Assembly: GCA_003342815.1 (NCBI GenBank)
Contig: PTEX01000120.1
Coordinates: 1,441,330 to 1,505,329, forward strand
DNA: 64,000 nt
From: Eudromia elegans
Taxonomy: Eukaryota > Chordata > Aves > Tinamiformes > Tinamidae
Direction: 5' to 3'
Below are positions 41,905 to 51,260 of this stretch, piece by piece; position 1 is the stretch's first letter; each line of letters starts with the position of its first letter. Under the pieces are notes generated by a model. The model did no database searches. It was given only the letters and a program-made list of their open reading frames with translations, and was not told the origin of the DNA. Made by a program: the position numbers and the translations under genes.

Positions 41905-42879
41905 GAAGCTAATTGTGTGAAAGTTATAAGCATCTGAGTAAAGTGCATACAATTAATTATTGATAACATACAGCACAAGGAAGAAACCACCCAGACAAAA
42001 ATAATCCTGTAGGTCAGAAGATCTCCAGGGTTAAGGAAGGTTCGTAAGTTGGAAAGCATGTTATGAAGTCACTGACTTGAATAGCTAGTCACTAGAACTT
42101 GAGTAGCTTGAGACGTGAGCTCTGAAGTGAGTTATACAGACTCAGAACCCAATATCGGAGGAACAACCTGGAGCGATTGGCGGATGTTAGAGTGGTGCAT
42201 ATCACAGGCGAGAGAAATCACTGGCCATAGGAAGTGGTGGCAAGCCTCCATAAATCCTGTACCTTGACGTCTCGTAGATCTGTCTGCCGCTGTGTGATGA
42301 TTGCTGTTACAGCTACACCAGCCTACACAAAACTGCTGGTAAGCCAAGTCCAGACAAAGCAAGGCTGGCAAGTCTTGGTAATGAGGCCTGAGTTGTTACA
42401 AAGCCTGGCAACACAAGATCTTGTTTTGTGGGTTATAGGCCCACAATCCCACTACCAATAGTTCATGAAAATGAACTATTACCCATGAGTCCAGCAAAGA
42501 TGTTGCAAACCCCCCTGTGGCTCAAGGCTCCTCATCAGGACCGAGCAGCCAATCTTCTCGGAGGCGTTTGCTCTTTCCTACCTGGTCTTGCCTCGTGTGC
42601 ATCTGAGGGTGACCTGTGTTGTCAGCTTTGGAGTTTATCCACTATTCAGTNGTAATAAGAATGACTACCTCATTCTTGCCATGTACTGCGAGCCTTGCTT
42701 TGGTGGCTTGTTTAGCAAAACCTGTTGTTTACATTAGATATTAACTTTGAGTGTTGCATTAACAGAGTTATGAGTAAGTATAACACACATCATGAAAAGG
42801 AGAAAGACAGAAGAAAGAGTGGTTCCTGGAGGCATGACACATCGGGCTTGTTCTGGGAGAGCTTCGATGTCACCCCAGG
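41905..42879 (-). pseudogene. Region between integrase and polypurine tract: possible env remnant
   Basis: About 1 kb separates integrase from the polypurine tract, far too little for a full class II env gene of roughly 1.5-2 kb. No long frame is present. A stretch at about 42000-41950 encodes a hydrophobic segment (IIFVWVVSSLCCMLSII) followed by a basic SRKKKGGN overlapping the polypurine tract. This is the position and order expected for the transmembrane anchor and cytoplasmic tail of an Env protein. No surface-subunit features, furin site or fusion peptide could be recognised. An undetermined base lies at 42651. Confidence 0.4.
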
Positions 42880-43362
42880 TCATTGGGACGGCTCTCCGCA
42901 TCTGGGGGCATCTGTTGCCTTTCTGCTGTCAGCATATCTTTGGGTAGAGGTATCAGGTCGCACATCCCTCGCTGGCACCCAGATGGGGTGTGGAGCTGTT
43001 TCTGGAAAGACACAAGCAAAACCTCTCCCTTGCGTTAGTAGGGGAGCAGATGGTTGCCATTTTTGACTCAGAGGGTCCTTCCATCTCACAAGAGGAAGTG
43101 GAGTAAGAGGGGCAAGCAGAGGGCCCCAATGTTTCTGAATAGGAGACAGCCCTCTTTCATCAAAAGTTAATAAGTTAATGGTTATTAAGGCTTTNGTAAG
43201 TATTTCATCTGGTGTACTCCGGGGGCATAATTCCCCCTCTTTTTTTATTAAAGTTTTTAAAGTGTGGTTGGTACGTTCTACAATGGCTTGTCCTTGAGGA
43301 TTTATACGGCAGCCCATGATGTAAAGTGATATTGTATTTGGAACAAGCCTTTTTAAACACAC
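42880..43362 (-). pseudogene. pol, integrase second half of core and C-terminal domain
   Basis: This frame of about 160 codons holds INPQGQAIVERTNHTLK, with the third catalytic residue Glu in VERTN. It then carries a helix rich in Leu and the C-terminal module ending in WVPARDVRP. This module, with VRWKDPL and GRGFACVFP before it, is typical of beta-type integrases. One base is undetermined at 43195. The stop lies at about 42880. Together with the preceding segment it shows that all three DDE residues survive, but in two frames. Confidence 0.87.
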
Positions 43363-43640
43363 GGGCCATTATCAGTCTTTATATCCCATGGTATTCTCAT
43401 AAAGAGGATAGATTTTTCCAAGGCCTTCACAGCATGGGAGGCCTTTTCCCCTGTCATGGCAGTAGCCATGGTAGCACCAGAGGAAGTATCTTTGGTTACA
43501 TGTATGTATTTAAGCCTTCCAAAAGGAGTATAATGCATGACGTCCATCTGCCAGCACGCATTAGGTGTCAATCCCCGTGGATTCACTTCCTGAGGTATGC
43601 ACCACGGCTTATTTCTGTGTTGAATGGTAGCCTAAAAGCT
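43353..43640 (-). pseudogene. pol, integrase N-terminal and first half of core
   Basis: From about 43640 the frame reads through QHRNKPWC and [15 protein letters not shown]. It then carries the first core aspartate in [10 protein letters not shown] and the second in IKTDNGP, with a stop two codons later. Asp-Asp of the DDE triad are therefore both present. Little of the N-terminal HHCC zinc domain can be seen before the core, so the start of integrase is probably truncated. The frame is lost at about 43360 and the rest continues in the adjacent frame. Confidence 0.85.
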
Positions 43641-43679
43641 TNGCATGGCNTATTCTTAGACTTAAGAATAGCTTAAGGG

Positions 43680-44050
43680 ATGGTATGAGCTACCTGCACA
43701 ACATATTGGCTGTCAGAGAATATGTTAATGGCCGAATCAGAATATGTCTGTAAAACGTGTAAGACTGCAAGTAGCTCAGCTACCTGAACTGAAAAACCAT
43801 GCCAAATAACAGTAGTTTTGGGATGTGTATAATTATCAGGATGATGCACTATAGTTACATATGCGTCTTAGAAACATCAGTAAAAGCTATTCGTGCATAT
43901 GGATGGGAGTGGAGGTAGGGAAGGCACAAGCCTTAGCTAACGGTATGTGGGACAGAGCCTGAAATATCTTGTGGGAAGGATATTGAGAACTAATTTTACC
44001 TGGGAACCCTAAAAGCAAGAATTGCAATTCCAAATTAGTAGACAATTACA
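43680..44050 (-). pseudogene. pol, RT connection and RNase H remnant
   Basis: After the deletion near 44050 the minus strand resumes in another frame with QFLLLGFPGKISSQYPSHK, an RT connection-type segment, at about 44035-43980. The RNase H region follows, with FTDVSK near 43875 and AELLAVLHVL then FSDSQYVVQVAHTI near 43780-43690. SDSQYVV is a conserved RNase H block carrying a catalytic Asp. A stop codon follows HTIP at about 43680. At least one in-frame stop occurs between the FTDVSK and AELLAV blocks. Confidence 0.75.
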
Positions 44051-44097
44051 TNTCTATCTGATTTTTTGTTAGGGACATTATGATTAATTTGAGGCAC

Positions 44098-44559
44098 CTA
44101 AAAAGCAAATTTGGGCTGATCCTCAGGATGTAATGGAATAGAGAAAAAGCAATCCTTAATATCTATAACAATAATATGATGATCTTTAGGAATTGCAGTC
44201 GGGGAGGGGAGTCCTGGCTGTAAGGCTCCCATTTTGATGATATGTTTATTAACTTCCCTTAAATCATGGAGGAGTCNAAATTTTTCCNTATTTTTCTTAT
44301 GAATCACAAAAATGGGTGTGTTCCAAGGACTAGTGGATGGTACAATATGTCCCTGTGATAGCTGTTCCTGGATGATTGTATGAAGGACTTGGAGCTTGTG
44401 GGACGGTAAAGGCCACTGGTCCACCCATACCGGCTGCTGAGTGTNCCACTGTAGCGGTATGGGCTGTGGGCGTACCACAGGCCCAATGGCCCCTAAAAGG
44501 GAGGGAGCTTTTCTGTTGTCAATTTGACTCCCATTTGGTTTAATACATCCCTTCCCCAT
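44098..44559 (-). pseudogene. pol, reverse transcriptase fingers/palm remnant
   Basis: An open frame of about 153 codons contains the RT start (PVWVDQWPL), [27 protein letters not shown] and the block [13 protein letters not shown] with the first catalytic aspartate. The frame ends at a TAG directly after KFAF. A short stretch resembling the next conserved residues follows the stop, up to about 44055. The rest of the palm with the YXDD motif, and the thumb, are missing. Three undetermined bases lie inside (44277, 44288, 44445). Reverse transcription by this copy is impossible. Confidence 0.88.
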
Positions 44560-45166
44560 AATACTTGGGGCAAATGAGGAAGGAGAAGGGGCTGGAAATA
44601 ACCTGAATGATTCTCACCGTCTGTCCACTGCAGCAATCGACTAGTTTGCAAGGCAGGTTTCTGGCCAGTAGCCCTTGCACCAGAGGACCGATATGTGTGG
44701 GCCAAAAACTGGCATACGGGTCTTTGGGAAAACATGACAATTCTGCACCCGAATCTAAGAGACCAGTTATCTGCATGCCCTCTACCGTGAGCGTTAAAAG
44801 GGCTTTGTTAGCTGTAATTGGGATGGTCCAAAGGATTTGGGAAGAATTCGCCATTTTTCCTTTTCTTCGACCCATCTGAGGACTGCCCAATTTAAAGTTT
44901 AAAGGATTTCCGTCCTTATCAGTTTTGGATTTGCAATCTTTGGCCCAATGATATCCCCTTTTACACTTTGGACAAACAGTGTACGGCCTGGATTTGGCCG
45001 CCACATCCTCCTTTTTTGGGCGCTGCCTGGCAAAATGCCCTGGAGCTTTACATTTGAAACACAGGGGCATATTTTGTTGTGAAGAATTAAAGCCCATGTG
45101 AAGGTGGGTCGCAAGAGCGGCTGCAAGCGCCTGAGCACCTTGTGCATTGACCTCTCTCCAGGCCAT
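44540..45166 (-). pseudogene. gag nucleocapsid plus protease remnant in one frame
   Basis: An open frame of about 208 codons carries two zinc-knuckle sites and then the protease. The first knuckle is C36-X2-C39-X4-H44 with Arg where the fourth ligand Cys should be (position 49). The second, C65-X2-C68-X4-H73-X4-C78, is intact. The protease active-site motif LLDSGAELSC lies at residues 136-145 (catalytic Asp at about 44755-44753). The expected GRD(V/I)LNQ motif near the protease C-terminus is present only in the next frame, at about 44560-44530, so the frame breaks within protease. In related viruses gag and pro usually lie in different frames. Here they run together. Confidence 0.85.
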
Positions 45167-45169
45167 GAT

Positions 45170-45396
45170 CCATCTGTCAAGGTGTTCATTTCTAATGGGA
45201 GTAATTAGTGCTCTGCATGTTGGGTTAGCTCCTTCATATACTAGTTCTCTTGCTAGGGCCTCTTGAGCCTCAGCATGTTGAACCTTCCGTCTGCATGAGT
45301 CTAGTACCTTGGAAACAAAAGAGGCAAAATCTTCGTTTGGCCCCGGAGCAATTTATTAAAAGGGGCTGTTGGTCCAGCCTTGCATCTATTAAAGGC
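45170..45396 (-). pseudogene. gag, capsid C-terminal domain remnant (frames broken)
   Basis: Between the capsid N-terminal frame and the nucleocapsid frame, short open stretches in different frames carry residues resembling the major homology region and the alpha-helical C-terminal domain, e.g. EDFASFVSKVLDSC at about 45340-45300 and ANPTCRALI at about 45225-45200. No single frame spans the section, so at least one further indel is present. The assignment relies on position between the capsid and nucleocapsid parts. Confidence 0.6.
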
Positions 45397-45850
45397 TCAC
45401 AACGCTGCCAGTCGTACTTGGTCAAAATATTGAGGAGGGCCCTGGGCTTGCACCGTTGGACAGGAATATATGCCCTCCCCAGCAAGGCAGTCAAAGTTCA
45501 GAAGTACTCCGCCTTGTTTATTTCTTTGTGCTTGCTGGTCACATTCATCCTTATAGCAGGCTACCCAGTCCAAATATTGTCCACTAGTAAGTATAGCCCT
45601 TGCCAACTGTTTCCAGTCAGTTGGAGTATTAAGTTCCATACTGATTGTCTCCAGCAATTGTTGGGCAAAAGGGCCTTGAAGGCCATCCTCCCTCACAGCT
45701 TCCCGAAGACGTTTTAAAGTGGTATGTTCGTGTGGGTACCAATTAAGAGGTCTCTGCGCAGTTGGATTAATATTTACTGGGAAGGTGTCAGCTGTCTGTC
45801 GCTGCCAGAGATTTCCATTTTTCTGAGTCTGGTCTCTGGTATAACACAGT
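45397..45850 (-). pseudogene. gag, capsid N-terminal domain remnant
   Basis: This frame is open from about 45850 to its end at 45397. It contains a typical capsid start (DTFPVNINPT) followed by HEHTTLKRLREAVREDG and a segment with TDWKQLARAILTSGQYLDW. These match the general pattern of class II retroviral capsid N-terminal domains: Pro-Val start, W-x-PH, LK.L..AV, and DW..L...L....YL.W. The first residues overlap the region where the matrix frame ends, so a frameshift lies near 45.85 kb. Another breaks the frame near 45.4 kb, before the C-terminal domain. Confidence 0.8.
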
Positions 45851-45862
45851 CCCTGATAATAA

Positions 45863-46714
45863 TCACTTCATTGCGACGAGGCCTGCTGCTGGTCCTGACC
45901 TATTGCACAATAATACCTGTCCCAAGGGGGATTGCTGTTCGTGTATTGGCCTGCTAAAGCGAGCCCTGGGATGCGGTTCCTCACTTTGTCCACTAGGTGG
46001 CGCTAGGGGAGCCCTAGGATGTCCTTCATCGCCCCGATCATCAGGTGGCGCTGTAGGAGAAATCGCATCAGTTAGCTCTAAAGTTACGCCCATGCTGTGA
46101 GACACAGGAAGTGGTTTTACGTCAGAGCTAGAAGAAGGAGGAAGTGACCACTTGCTTTTTTCAAATGGAGGACAGGGAGAAGTTTCTCTCAACGCCATCT
46201 TTGTCTCCACCCATTCCTGCCCAAAGGACTCTATGGGGGGGTATAATCCTCCCCCACAAGCAATTTTTGGGTTCTCATATGATTTTTCCACATCTGCCAG
46301 TCTGTACTCGCAAGATAGCTCCTTCTCGAGCTGTTGGGAAAGAGACTCAGGAGCGGGTGAGTTCTCGTCCCGCAACTCTTCAGGACTATCAGCGAGCAGA
46401 GAGTATGTTTCTGTTCGCTTTTCCTTGGGCAGATCCGACCCATTTAGACAGGCGCAGATGGTTAATAATGCCGGTTGGAGGCCCAAAGGAAAAACTTGGC
46501 CTTCAAATTTTTCGGCCGCTTGCACTCGTTTTAACAATCTAGTCCAAATCTGAAGGTCACATAAACTAGCCGTTTTAAGCCACGGATTAAAGGGTAATAA
46601 ACTTTTCCAGTACCAAACGAACATTTTGTAGGATATCTTACATTGCCTATTCTGCAAAAGGGCAGCAAGAGCCCGTGCTTGCGAGTGCTGCTCTTTGCGA
46701 AGCGCAGAGCCCAT
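45863..46714 (-). pseudogene. gag, matrix and adjoining domain remnant
   Basis: An open stretch of 283 codons begins at ATG 46714-46712 with M-G-S-A-L-R-K. The Gly at position 2 fits the N-myristoylation signal used by retroviral matrix proteins for membrane targeting. The first ~95 residues (basic N-terminus, then WYWKSLLPFNPWLK) look like a class II matrix domain. The following ~190 residues are polar and proline-rich, with LYPP and PTAPP stretches that resemble late-domain motifs. The frame stops at 45865-45863, before the capsid, which continues in another frame. A frameshift has therefore separated matrix from capsid. The domain assignment is by resemblance. Confidence 0.8.
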
Positions 46715-46945
46715 GATGTGGGCGCGGTATCAAATCTTACGTTATCTAATCTGCAACAGGGCAGTGAAAGCCTGTATCTGCAGGTCCTGCTCCTTGCAAG
46801 GCACGGAGCCGACGATCTGGGCACGGAGCCACGTAAGTGGGCGCGGAGCCAGATCTTACGTTACCTAGCCTGCAGCAGGGCAGCAAGAGCCCGTATCTAC
46901 TGGTGCTGCTCTTTTGCAACACGCGGAGCCCACAATGTGGGCGGA
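46634..46945 (-). repeat. Tandem degenerate copies of the gag 5' end
   Basis: Three adjacent units of about 100-118 bp (46634-46732, 46733-46850 and 46851 to about 46945) share the same order of blocks: CTTAC(A/G)TT..., CTGCAA/CTGCAG...GGGCAG, then CTGCT(C/T)CTTGCAA/TTTGC, then the GAGCC palindrome. The leftmost one encodes the first residues of gag. The other two are diverged, contain stops, and lie in the leader. The array therefore looks like duplication of the gag start region. Confidence 0.75.
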
Positions 46946-47020
46946 GGGAGCCCACGATGTGGGCGCGGAGCACGGAGCCCACAAAATGGGCATGGAGCCC
47001 AGAATCTGGGTGCAGAGCCA
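46706..47020 (-). repeat. Proviral leader array of short palindromes
   Basis: The leader and gag start contain about seven copies of a GAGCCCACNATGTGGGC-like unit, at roughly 46707, 46806, 46826, 46925, 46947, 46974 and 46994. The core GCCCAC-NNN-GTGGGC is self-complementary, so each copy could fold into a small hairpin in RNA. One copy, at 46708-46722, provides the gag ATG on the minus strand. The others read GTG or lack a start there. Some copies are imperfect, e.g. GCCCACAAAATGGGC. Confidence 0.8.
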
Positions 47021-47046
47021 CTTACCTCACCGCCTACCTGTAATGT

Positions 47047-47064
47047 GCCCCACGTTGGGCGCCA
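47047..47064 (-). promoter_or_regulatory. Primer binding site, tRNA-Lys1,2 type
   Basis: The minus strand reads TGGCGCCCAACGTGGGGC just inside the 5' LTR. This 18-nt sequence is the canonical complement of the 3' end of tRNA-Lys1,2, used to prime minus-strand DNA synthesis by several betaretroviruses and lentiviruses. All 18 positions are intact. It is the basis for calling the element K-type. Confidence 0.93.
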
Positions 47065-47067
47065 ATA

Positions 47068-47261
47068 TATGGGGCGGCCTGCACCCCGGTGAGGGTGGCG
47101 ACGGAGGAAGACTCCGGGGACAAGGCTGATGGCTCAGGTCCAACTTTATTGCNNNGCTACAATTAGCTATATAGCCCAGGGGTTGGGCGGAGAGTCAGGG
47201 GATCATCCCTGTGGGAGGTGTATCCACTGCCAGCCAGGCCTCCGGACTGCACACTCCCACA
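47068..47261 (-). repeat. 5' LTR of the provirus (194 bp)
   Basis: This is the same length as the 3' LTR, with four transitions between them and three undetermined bases (47153-47155). The TATATA box is at 47173-47168 and AATAAA at 47150-47145. Its inner end reads CCCCATA instead of CCCCACA, so the usual terminal CA is mutated here. Three further bases then separate it from the primer binding site. Confidence 0.94.
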
Positions 47262-47267
47262 CCATAT
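47262..47267. repeat. Target-site duplication CCATAT, right copy
   Basis: CCATAT follows the CTCCCACA end of the right LTR and matches the left copy perfectly. An intact duplication means both LTRs belong to the same insertion, so their divergence can be used as a rough clock. Confidence 0.93.
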
Positions 47268-50200
47268 TTTTATGATAACCTGTATAATCCCTATATTTTG
47301 AAAACAATTCACTCTTCCCAGTGTAATAAAAACTCTCTTTAATATACAATTGCATCTCATCCTCTATGAATTAAAAGTCATCCTTCATTGTCATAAACTT
47401 TTAACACTAAATAGGATATGTTATTACCCATATTGGATGGGTAATATGGGTAATGGATGGGTAATGCCCTTATTATGAGAAGCATTTATGCTTTGCAGTT
47501 ATCTTCAGAAAAGGTCTTTCTGCAGTTATGGCTCAATATGTGGTAAATGCATTTCAGTCTGAAAAAATAAATATTTTATGAGGGCTCACTTCTTGAAGAA
47601 TTGACTTAGCTACTTAAAAAGGAAGAATGTGCATCGTATACATTTGTGTGTGTGTATATATATATGTCTAGTCTATGTATGTATGTATACCTCAACATAC
47701 ATATACTGCATAATCAAGCCAGTGGCTACAAATTTTTTTTAAATAAAAATAAATAAAAAAAAAAACCACCTAAACACTTAGTGTCAAAGGGTAGAGAATT
47801 TCTGATATTATGTAGGCATTTAAATATGCAGAAATAGAAATACAGTCCATGTAATCAAGATAGATAGAATTAAATTACTGCAGTAGAGATATATCTCAGT
47901 TATAATGGTGACTAAAACATAGATATGGGCTTACTGGCTTTTCTGTTAAGGAAATTATCTTAAGCAGAAGTAAGGAAACTTGCTCATCTAAAACAATTTA
48001 GCAATCTGTAAATTTAGGAAGCTAAAGGGCTGCAACAAGTCATTCTGGGTGGACTCTTTATCAATCTCACAAATGCTACTGCTTTTCTGATCAGACCACT
48101 AGCACAGAACACAGGCTCAAGGATTGTCTGGGCTACCTACCTCACCTTGTTCCCTAAACATTAACTCCTAAACTTCCTTAATTTCTTTAGTGATTTGGCG
48201 TTATACCCTGGAGGTTATGCTGTGGTAAGGAGATTTGTCTGTTCTGAAATCTCCATTTTTATCTGACTATAAGACCTTTCCCACAGAGCCCTACACTTCA
48301 TCTTATCTCATTAACATGTGGCAAGTGTCAGTCTCTTCATTTACAAGAAACCTTTGTACTCCTGACCAAATTTTTTCTTCTTTTCACTGATGACAAAGTG
48401 CATTATCATCTTTTTTTTACTCACAGACATGACTGATATTGTGCAACTTGCCTTTTTTAGACTAAATTAGAGACAGTCTATATCATGTTGCCATAGTTTC
48501 AACATCCAGAGAAGATAAGAGGGAAAAAGCTCAACTACTTTACTGGAAATATCTTTTAATCAAATTTACATCAAAGGTCCTGCTTCACTTTTGACATTCT
48601 TAGGCTCATATATAGATTTCATAAAAACAGTAGTAGTAAAGCAGTGTCTTTTTTCTTTAGTTTTCTCTGTCATTTTTAAAATAACTTCTTCATCTTGCAC
48701 AGCATCAAAAGCACATAGTGCAATTTTCAAGAACTAATGTAGAATATCTAATATGTTCTACATATCTCCTTAACTCTAAATGAAAAAATAATTAACAATG
48801 ATGATGTCATTCAAAATATTTTATGGATAAAATCAGTAGCATAATTTTACAAACCTCAAAATATTTCTATATTGTTGATTAAAGACATCAGATTTATTAT
48901 TATTTAACAAAAAACATATCCCAGAATCATTAGTAAATAGAACATAAATAATGCTTTTTAGTAGATCATTAAAATAACATGGGCCCTATTTACATTGATT
49001 TTCTGATTTCTTTCTCCTGAGAATTGCTCTGCAAAACTTTTGAGTTTGGATCAAGCTATTTCAGAGTCCAGATATGAGATATGTAGATAGATACAAGGTG
49101 GAGGAATTAAAACTTTTGTCAAAAAATGGTTGGAATGAATAGGCTAAGTTCTGACGTCTTAGAGGAAAAAGTTGCATCAGACTGATATTATCCTGTTTTA
49201 GAATCACTGACCAAACACACTATTTAACTCCTCAAAAAAACCCCAAGAATCTGCTTATTAGTCTTCCCTTCCCTCATAACCCTCTCCCTCTTTTTCTCCC
49301 TCTCCCTATCCCTTTCTGCTCATGTAGGTATTTCAAATTTTCATATTACTTTTCTAGCATTAACCAATTTTTGATTGCAGATTAAGAGAGAATTAAGAGA
49401 GGGTGTATTTAACCAAAATTGTGCTACTGGGCATTTTCTTGGCAGGCTAACCATCAGGTTTTATGATACCTCATGTATTTGCAATTTGTTTATCTACACA
49501 TGGGACTGCAAAATCCTTTTCTTAGAGAAGGATCTATTCTTCAGAATTTGGAGGAAGGGGTGTTATTTCACAGTTTCTCCTGATTTCTAGCAGGTCACTA
49601 AGCTTATTATCATTGCTGAATGTGATAAAACACTGAACAGAACAGCTCACAAGAATCACGAGATAAGGGTTAAGTTAGAGCATTCAGATGCTATCTCTTG
49701 TCAGTTAAGTATTGCAGAAGATGATGATTATATAATTAATTTGCCCCTACATAGCATCTTTTAGCTTATGAACATGAAGTTTTTTGACAGTAGTACAGAA
49801 ATGGGATCACTCTAGTAAAGATTATGCTTATTTTTAGAAATGTAGGCTTGTAGCTAGAGTGCAAAATTCTGGATACTAGTGGAAAGATTTTATCGTTAGA
49901 TCAATATGCACTTCCTCTTTACAGTCTGTTTGGTATCTAAGGCATTTTCTACAAGTGTTTTATAAATATACTTTACACAAGTATTTTGAACTCATCAGCC
50001 TAATCTGGCAGATTTCACATGCAGCAAAATACAGAGCACTGACAGATGCTCACTGAGTATGTGAGTAATAGTATGGAATTTTTTCAAAATTCATATTATT
50101 CACAAAATAATAGTATATGAATAGTTCAAGGACTTACTTTCCAGGACTTCCTCTACATTAGGCTCAGTTGAGTAAGTTAATGCTTTCAAAAATATGCTCA

Positions 50201-50655
50201 AAATTATTTACATGCGCTATTGCTGTTTCTGCTTTTTTATTACAATAGGAATTGAAACGATAAATCATTTTACCATTGTCCTACACTATCTCCTATAGGA
50301 GAGCAAAACAAAGCAAATGAATAAAATAGTCAGATGGAGACACTATTTGAGAGAATGACTTGAGAGATAGTGAAACAAGAAACAAAAAGTTTGAGATGAA
50401 CAGTGGATCTTGCTTGCTGCATTGGGGGTTCTGAAGTGACAGACACATAATGGACATAAATCGCTATCTACTGTAAATCTTAAGTTGAATACTGTTTTCA
50501 CAGAGCAGCCTAAGGAAGATTGTGATCAACCTAACAAAGACTGGTGAGTTATAATATAACAAATAATTCAAGTCATATTCTCCAAATCTGATAGTCTTTT
50601 GAAGAAATATCCTACAAAATATGCTGCCCTTTTCATTGTGGAATCGAAAAAACAA

Positions 50656-50676
50656 AACAACAACAACAACAACAAA
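50656..50676 (+). repeat. (CAA)n microsatellite
   Basis: Six to seven CAA/ACA triplets after AAAACAAAA. A short (AATA)n run follows at about 50739-50756. Confidence 0.85.
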
Positions 50677-51260
50677 GTGATCGAAAAGGTGTGAATCACC
50701 TTTTTACAGAAATAGCATGGATAGAGATATATACAAGATAATAAATAAATAAATAAGTGGGTAACTTCCTATACAAGTGCTCTATGCTTTACTTATAATA
50801 CTGTGCTAGTTAGTCTTAGAGTTAGTCTAAACTGAATCTGCACCCTGGAATACAGATGGGCTCACCTTCTTGTACAGTCATATCCAAAGTTTGAAATTCC
50901 TTTCATTTCATTAATAGTGGAAAAAATGATAGATACTTCTCAATACTTCAACCAACTATGCTAATGGGTTTATATATAACATCTGCTTTTTAGACTTGAA
51001 AAAGAAAAGCTGTCTTTTACAAGGACTTGACTTACAGGCTTAGTTTACTTTCCACTGGCTCTCTTATTAGAAGCCATAAAACTTGTAACTGTTAAGTTAT
51101 TTTCCCCACAAAACCAGCTTTTTCTTGTCAAATAATTTTTGCAGGCTAATACATTTTTATATATTTAATCCAGCTGTATTTCACAAACACAAAGTAAACT
51201 AGAAATCTTTAGCTGTTCTAATAGAATTGCTAATTTGGGGAAGTTAAGTACTGGTGTGTG

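Larger units (their letters stand above)
41688..47261 (-). mobile_element. Class II (beta-like, ERVK-type) endogenous retrovirus, defective provirus
   Basis: A 5.57-kb provirus lies in minus orientation. In its own sense the order is: 5' LTR (47261-47068), tRNA-Lys primer site, leader, gag, protease, RT, RNase H, integrase, an uncertain env remnant, polypurine tract, 3' LTR (41881-41688). The ends are TGTGGG...CCCACA, flanked by the 6-bp duplication CCATAT. Two-knuckle nucleocapsid, the LLDSGAE protease motif, the [15 protein letters not shown] motif and the integrase C-terminal module (WVPAR) all fit beta-like class II elements. The coding regions are broken by several frameshifts, in-frame stops and one large RT deletion, so the copy cannot make functional proteins. 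The LTRs differ at 4 of 191 comparable positions, which suggests a fairly recent insertion. Confidence 0.95.

Noticed and set aside
46706..47020. CRISPR-like spaced repeats
   Set aside because: Spacing is irregular, the units are degenerate, and the context is a vertebrate provirus leader.
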